Positions 59,554 to 64,000 of a stretch of 64,000 bases of DNA are shown here, piece after piece. Origin of the DNA: Siphonodentalium dalli (taxonomy: Eukaryota; Mollusca; Scaphopoda; Gadilida; Siphonodentaliidae); contig CP136066.1 in assembly GCA_032622095.1 (NCBI GenBank), positions 202,576,978 through 202,640,977 of the forward strand. Reading direction: 5' to 3'. Position 1 is the first letter of the stretch. The number at the start of each line of letters is the position of its first letter. The notes beneath the pieces are model-generated. The model searched no databases. It was not told where the DNA came from and saw only the letters and a list, made by a program, of their open reading frames with translations. Made by a program: the position numbers and the translations under genes.

Positions 59554-60072
59554 AGATCATGCCATGAATTTCTACTCTGGCTAATGCCTGTAGAGATCAT
59601 ATTCCACAGTACAAAACCTTTTGGATCTTTTTTAAAATTTTGACAGGGAACCTTATAAAGTCGAAAAAATAACGCGGAGAATATATTTCTTAGTTATTAT
59701 CTGTCCCTCAGTAATGTACTTCACTGTAGTCAAGGTCCCAACTAAAAATTTCACGATTCAAGTGAATTTGTGAGCGATTTTGCGTTGAGTCGCTTACAAT
59801 TATGGCATTTCTCCTGGGTAATTAATTCGATGTTTATTGTGATATCAGCTAACAAAAGTAAGAGAAAAGCATGCAATTTAGAGTTGGGACATTTACATAC
59901 AGTGAAGTACATTATTAAGGAAAAATTAACAATTTAAAAATATATTCCCCACGTTATTTTTTTCGACTTTATAAGATTCCCTGTCAAAACTTCAAAAAGT
60001 TCCCAGGTTTTTGTACTGGCGGAATATGATATCTACGGGCGTTAGCCAGAGTAGAGATTCATAGTATGATCT
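59554..60072. mobile_element. Foldback element with ~190-bp inverted arms
   Basis: The left arm has TCTACTCTGGCTAATGCCTG, ATCATATTCC, TTTTGACAGGGAACCTTATA, AATGTACTTCACTGTA and GTCCCAACT. The right arm carries the diverged inverse (AGTTGGGAC, TACAGTGAAGTACATTATTA, AGATTCCCTGTCAAAA, GTTAGCCAGAGTAGAGA). The spacer is about 130 bp. No coding frame is seen. Confidence 0.85.
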
Positions 60073-60139
60073 AATTTTCACTAGATTTGAACCGTTACTG
60101 CACTAGTCCTCATCTTCATCTGAACTCCGGGAATCTACC

Positions 60140-60231
60140 AGGCCCTGAAATAATAAAGTATGTGCAATGACATGGGGAAAATTAACCCTGAAATAATAAA
60201 GTATGTGCAATGACATGGGGAAAATTAACCC
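60140..60231. repeat. 44-bp tandem duplication
   Basis: CTGAAATAATAAAGTATGTG followed by CAATGACATGGGGAAAATTA occurs twice in a row. Confidence 0.9.
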
Positions 60232-60282
60232 TTTCATGACATGAGGTGTACTGTTTTGCAGCATTAAAAATTCTGTGCTAGT

Positions 60283-61712
60283 GCACAAGCCTTGAAATAG
60301 TGTGTATGTCATTTGCAGAATGAGGTTCCCAGAGGGTGAATTTAGTGATGCTATCCCACATAGCGGGCTAGCATCACCAAATTCACCCTCTGTGAACCTC
60401 ATTCTGCTGAGTTGTAAGCAGAATGAGGTCCACAGAGGGTGAATTTGGTGATGCTAGCCCGCTATGTAGCTTTCAAGCCGGCAAATAGCGTGTCTTTCAT
60501 TTGCAGAATGAGATCCCCAGAGGGTGAATTTAGTGATGCTATCCCGCGCAGCAGGTTAGCATCACCAAACTCACCCTCTGGGAAACTCATTCTGCTAAGG
60601 CCCTCAACTGCTATGGTAGACCTAGGATCGGATTGAAGTTCCCCAGAAGTTGGTGATGTTCACCCATTGGGCACCTCAATTATGAATGTTATCTTCTGCA
60701 AATTAGGGGATATAGAAATGTCCTAGAAGGGAAATAAAACTAAAAACAATGTTAATTTGATACTATAGATACTTCCCAGAAGATGAGGCCTAAGCAGAAT
60801 GAGGTCTCCAGAGGGTGAATTTGGTGATGCTAGCCCACTAAATTCACCCTCTGGGGACCTCATTCTGCAAAAGACAGACACGCTATTTGCAGGCTTGGTA
60901 GCTTTACTACAACAAGATGAAGTCAAGTTTGATTTCTGGTTTTGGCTGCCCATATTTAGTTATGGGAGTTTTTCGAAATTTGAAACAAAACAGTGGGGCT
61001 CTGGAGACCTCATTCTGCTTAGGCCTCATCTTCTGGGAAGTATCAACTGGGGAACTTCAATCTGATCCTAGGTCTGCCATTGCAGTTGATGGCCTTAGCA
61101 GAATGAGGTCCCCAGAGGGTGAATTTAGTGATGCTAGCCCGCTATGCGGGATAGCGTCACTAAATTCACCCTCTGGGGACCTCATTCTGCAAATGACAGA
61201 CACATTATTTGCAGGCTTGAACATTTTATTCAGAGCTTTAGCCATCTCAATTGTCAGCAGGCCTGAGAATAAGGTGCCTGTCATTTGCAGAATGAGGTCC
61301 CCAGAGGGTGAATTTAGTGACTCTTTCAAATATAGCAGGCTAGAATCACCAAATTCACCCTCTGAGGACCTCATTCTGCTTAGGCATCATCTTTGCTGGA
61401 AAGTGTCTTTATTATCAAATTTATATAGACACTTCTACACATAGATTCTATTTCTTTTTTAGCTTAGTTTCTCTATATCCCCAAATTGGCAGACGACACA
61501 TTGCATAATCGAGGTTCCAAATGGGCGTACAATATTCACCAATTGGGAACTTGAATCTGAGTCTATGTCTCCCATAGCAGATGAGGCCATGCAGAATGGG
61601 GTCCCCAGAGGGTGAATTTGGTGATGCTAACCCGATATGTGGGATAGCGTCACTAAATTCCCCCTCTAAGGACCTCATTCTGCAAATGACAGGCACACTA
61701 AACTCAGGCATG
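60283..61712. repeat. Cluster of family 5 palindromic elements
   Basis: At least five hairpin blocks (about 60290-60420, 60420-60600, 60795-60900, 61094-61225, 61280-61380 and 61590-61712) share GCAGAATGAGGTCCCCAGAG, GGTGAATTTAGTGATGCTA and the inverse arm. The segments between them are also inverted relatives (for example GACCTAGGATCGGATTGAAG at 60618 and CTTCAATCTGATCCTAGGTC at 61046). The locus therefore looks like repeated insertion and inverted duplication of one family. Confidence 0.85.
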
Positions 61713-61815
61713 ATTTTGAGGCACTGCCATTTGATAAACATGCATTCTGCTAGAAGGTAGTGGGTTCATTCCCTAGCCCATATATTCTCCTACCCCATCC
61801 ACAGATTAAAGCATA

Positions 61816-62030
61816 CAGTAATGTCCTAATTAATCGACTCCTTTAACCACATCAGAATTATGGGTAACTTTTCAGGATTTAGTCGGAAATATGGCTTGTT
61901 GCCATTCATCGGAAAGCTCTCCCCGAGAGCTTTCCGATGAATGGCAACAAGCCATATTTCCGACTAAATCCTGAAAAGTTACCCATAATTCTGCTGTGGT
62001 TAAAGGAGTCGATTAATTAGGGCATTACTG
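61816..62030. mobile_element. Family 4 element, near-perfect 215-bp palindrome with TA flanks
   Basis: CAGTAATGTCCTAATTAATC at the left is matched by GATTAATTAGGGCATTACTG at the right, flanked by TA on both sides. The arms meet at AGCTCTCCCCGAGAGCT. They differ at few positions, so it looks young. Confidence 0.92.
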
Positions 62031-62311
62031 TACACTACCTTTATATATCCCGCTAATTGAAACCAATAAAGAATGTTCAAAGATGAGAATTGTATTTGCC
62101 AGCTATTTGAAACACCAGCTGTCTACTAGTGAAAATTAAAACATTATGTTCTTCAATGAAACACACATTGGCAATTGTTTATGACCCATTATTATTATTA
62201 ATGATAAAGTTGACATCACCAAAAGCCTTGTTTGATTCTGCCTCGATAGATCGCTAGGTTGTCAAATGAAATATATTTCAATCCAGATTGGTACTGATTA
62301 TGTAGAGCATA
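62031..62311. other. Intergenic, no identifiable feature
   Basis: Unique AT-rich sequence up to the TA target of the next element. Confidence 0.4.
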
Positions 62312-62770
62312 TGTGACCCACCATATCAAATCCAGTCGGAAGTCGGGATTATTTTACCCTGTGCCAATGCATTCTCTTATATATGCGAGTCGACCATAGG
62401 TCGCCTCGCATATATAAGAGAATGCATTGGCCTAACAATTTTTTATCATGTTTTTTAAAATAAATGTTTCTTACAATTTTTAGGACATAAAATAAAAAAA
62501 CATCCATTACCCTGCAGGGAGCCCCACACATATATAGAAGCACCTAGAAGAGTGTCGTCTGCTCATGTTTGTCTGGGGCTCTGTATGGGTGAAATTATAA
62601 AATTGTTAAAGAATACAAGAACAAATTATTAAAATTGTAAAAATTGTTAGGCCAATGCATTCCCTTATATATGCGAGGCGACCTATGGTCGACTCGCATA
62701 TATAAGAGAATGCATTGGCACAGGGTAAAAAAATCCCGACTTCCGACTGGATTTGATATGGCAGGTCACA
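62312..62770. mobile_element. TA-flanked double-hairpin element, family 2 (full form, second copy)
   Basis: Ends are TGTGACCCACCATATCAAAT and its inverse, with TA on both sides. The two hairpins and central spacer match 39791-40251 with only a handful of differences. Confidence 0.92.
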
Positions 62771-62829
62771 TATGTCATCCAATGATCAGCAACGATTCAT
62801 GTCATAACATCTGTTTTCAATGCCTGAGT

Positions 62830-62948
62830 TTAGTGTGACTGTCATTTGCAGAATGAGGTCACCTGAGGGTGAATTAAGTGACGCTATCCTGCATAGTGGG
62901 CTAGCATCACTAAATTCACCCCCTGTGGGACCTTATTCTGCTTAGGCC
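62830..62948. mobile_element. Family 5 palindromic element, isolated copy
   Basis: TGTCATTTGCAGAATGAGGT and GAGGGTGAATTAAGTGACGC are matched by the inverse arm ending ATTCTGCTTAGG. It is diverged in the GGTCACCTGAG arm. Confidence 0.82.
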
Positions 62949-63283
62949 CCATCTTCCCTGGAATGTTTCTTTATTATCAGATTTCTATAGAAATTTCTAT
63001 AGCGATAGAGATCATTAGGCTGTTCCCATAGCTACGTTCTGAACGTCAAATATCCCAGATTGATTGTGTGTATTGTTTTATTCCATAGTTATAAACGATA
63101 ATGAGTCTATTTAACGTCTATTTGTGACAAAATTACACAATAAAATTTCTGGTCTTTGTTAACATTAACCACTATTGTTCGTTAGCTAAACAACTACACC
63201 TTTTTAGACCAGAAAATATTTGAAATATAATCAATATTAATCGATAGAAGCATTTCCGGACAGGTGTCTTCAATTCATATCTA
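62949..63283. other. Intergenic, with a segment shared with 41640-41705
   Basis: 63226-63283 (AATCAATATTAATCGATAGA, CCGGACAGGTGTCTTC) repeats sequence found just before Helitron A. There the Helitron follows at once. Here the 49-bp minisatellite follows instead. Confidence 0.6.
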
Positions 63284-64000
63284 CCCTGGTAACTATATAA
63301 CATGTTACAAAGAGATAGACCATCTTTATACCCCGGTAACTATATAACACATGTTACAAAGAGATAGACCATCTTTATACCCCGGTAACTATATAACACA
63401 TGTTACAAAGAGATAGACCATCTTTATACCCCGGTAACTATATAACACATGTTTATAAAGAGATAGACCATCTTTATACCCTGGTAACTATATAACACAT
63501 GTTACAAAGAGATAGACCATCTTTATACCCCGGTAACTATATAACACATGTTTATAAAGAGATAGACCATCTTTATACCCCGGTAACTATATAACACATG
63601 TTTATAAAGAGATAGACCATCTTTATACCCCGGTAACTATATAACACATGTTTATAAAGAAATAGACCATCTTTATACCCCGGTAACTATATAACACATG
63701 TTACAAAGAGATAGACCATCTTTATACCCCGGTAACTATATAACACATGTTACAAAGAGATAGACCATCTTTATACCCCAGTAACTATATAACACATGTT
63801 ACAAAGAGATAGACCATCTTTATACCCCGGTAACTATATAACACATGTTACAAAGAGATAGACCATCTTTATACCCCGGTAACTATATAACACATGTTAC
63901 AAAGAGATAGACCATCTTTATACCCCGGTAACTATATAACACATGTTACAAAGAGATAGACCATCTTTATACCACGGTAACTATATAACACATGTTACAA
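63284..64000. repeat. 49-bp minisatellite running off the right edge
   Basis: About 14.5 copies of a unit containing ACAAAGAGATAGACCATCTT, TATACCCCGGTAACTATATA and ACACATGTT. Two types, GTTACAAAG and GTTTATAAAG (50 bp), are interspersed. The array continues to the last base of the window. Confidence 0.96.

Noticed and set aside
63284..64000. Regular repeats resembling a CRISPR array
   Set aside because: There are no unique spacers. The whole 49-bp unit repeats, and the context is eukaryotic.

Overview
The window looks like a nuclear chromosome segment from an invertebrate animal. It has spliced coding exons with GT-AG introns, a membrane-type arylsulfatase, non-LTR retrotransposon fragments, tandem Helitrons, many terminal-inverted-repeat miniature transposons and very long satellite arrays. 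There are no operons, ribosome-binding sites or CRISPR arrays. The Helitron and miniature-element load suggests a marine invertebrate (mollusc-like or amphioxus-like), but the species cannot be told from the sequence.

Only one host gene is supported. It is a steryl-sulfatase/arylsulfatase-C-like gene on the minus strand with four coding exons: 31479-31743, 26626-26754, 19441-20139 and 14337-14621. All four exons join in the same phase and give 459 codons with every recognisable catalytic residue in place. The last ~100-120 residues expected for the family are absent. Exon 4 ends in a GT donor, so the remaining exon(s) should lie off the left edge, which would place the 14.2-kb, 52-bp satellite (1-14168) inside an intron.

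Layout from left to right: 1-14168 is the 52-bp satellite with higher-order structure. 14337-31743 is the sulfatase gene. Its introns hold G-run repeats, a decayed duplicate of the exon 4 boundary, a 68-bp minisatellite, a LINE fragment, an AT microsatellite, a degenerate ~300-bp repeat and several miniature elements. Intron 1 also holds a minisatellite (29600-31478) made from the 3' end of exon 1 and its splice donor. 31.8-33 kb is a decayed LINE. 34.7-37.0 kb is a miniature element, a 30-bp minisatellite and a palindrome. 37.5-39.7 kb is a second LINE tail split by a hAT element with an 8-bp target duplication. 41.7-51.2 kb is a chain of twelve non-autonomous Helitrons, most joined directly CTAG to TC. 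Their internal repeats carry many NRF-1-like or nuclear-receptor-like motifs. 51.2-63 kb is a mosaic of LINE remnants, TTAA-flanked and TA-flanked miniature elements, hAT elements and long palindromes. 63.3 kb to the right edge is a 49-bp minisatellite.

The most unusual item is the exon-derived minisatellite. About 36 copies of the exon 1 tail and its donor follow the true donor immediately. In one frame each 55-bp unit recreates the sulfatase C-x-P-S-R signature, using a cysteine codon taken from the intron's own GTATGC. Most predicted small open reading frames in the window are by-products of repeats and were not annotated.
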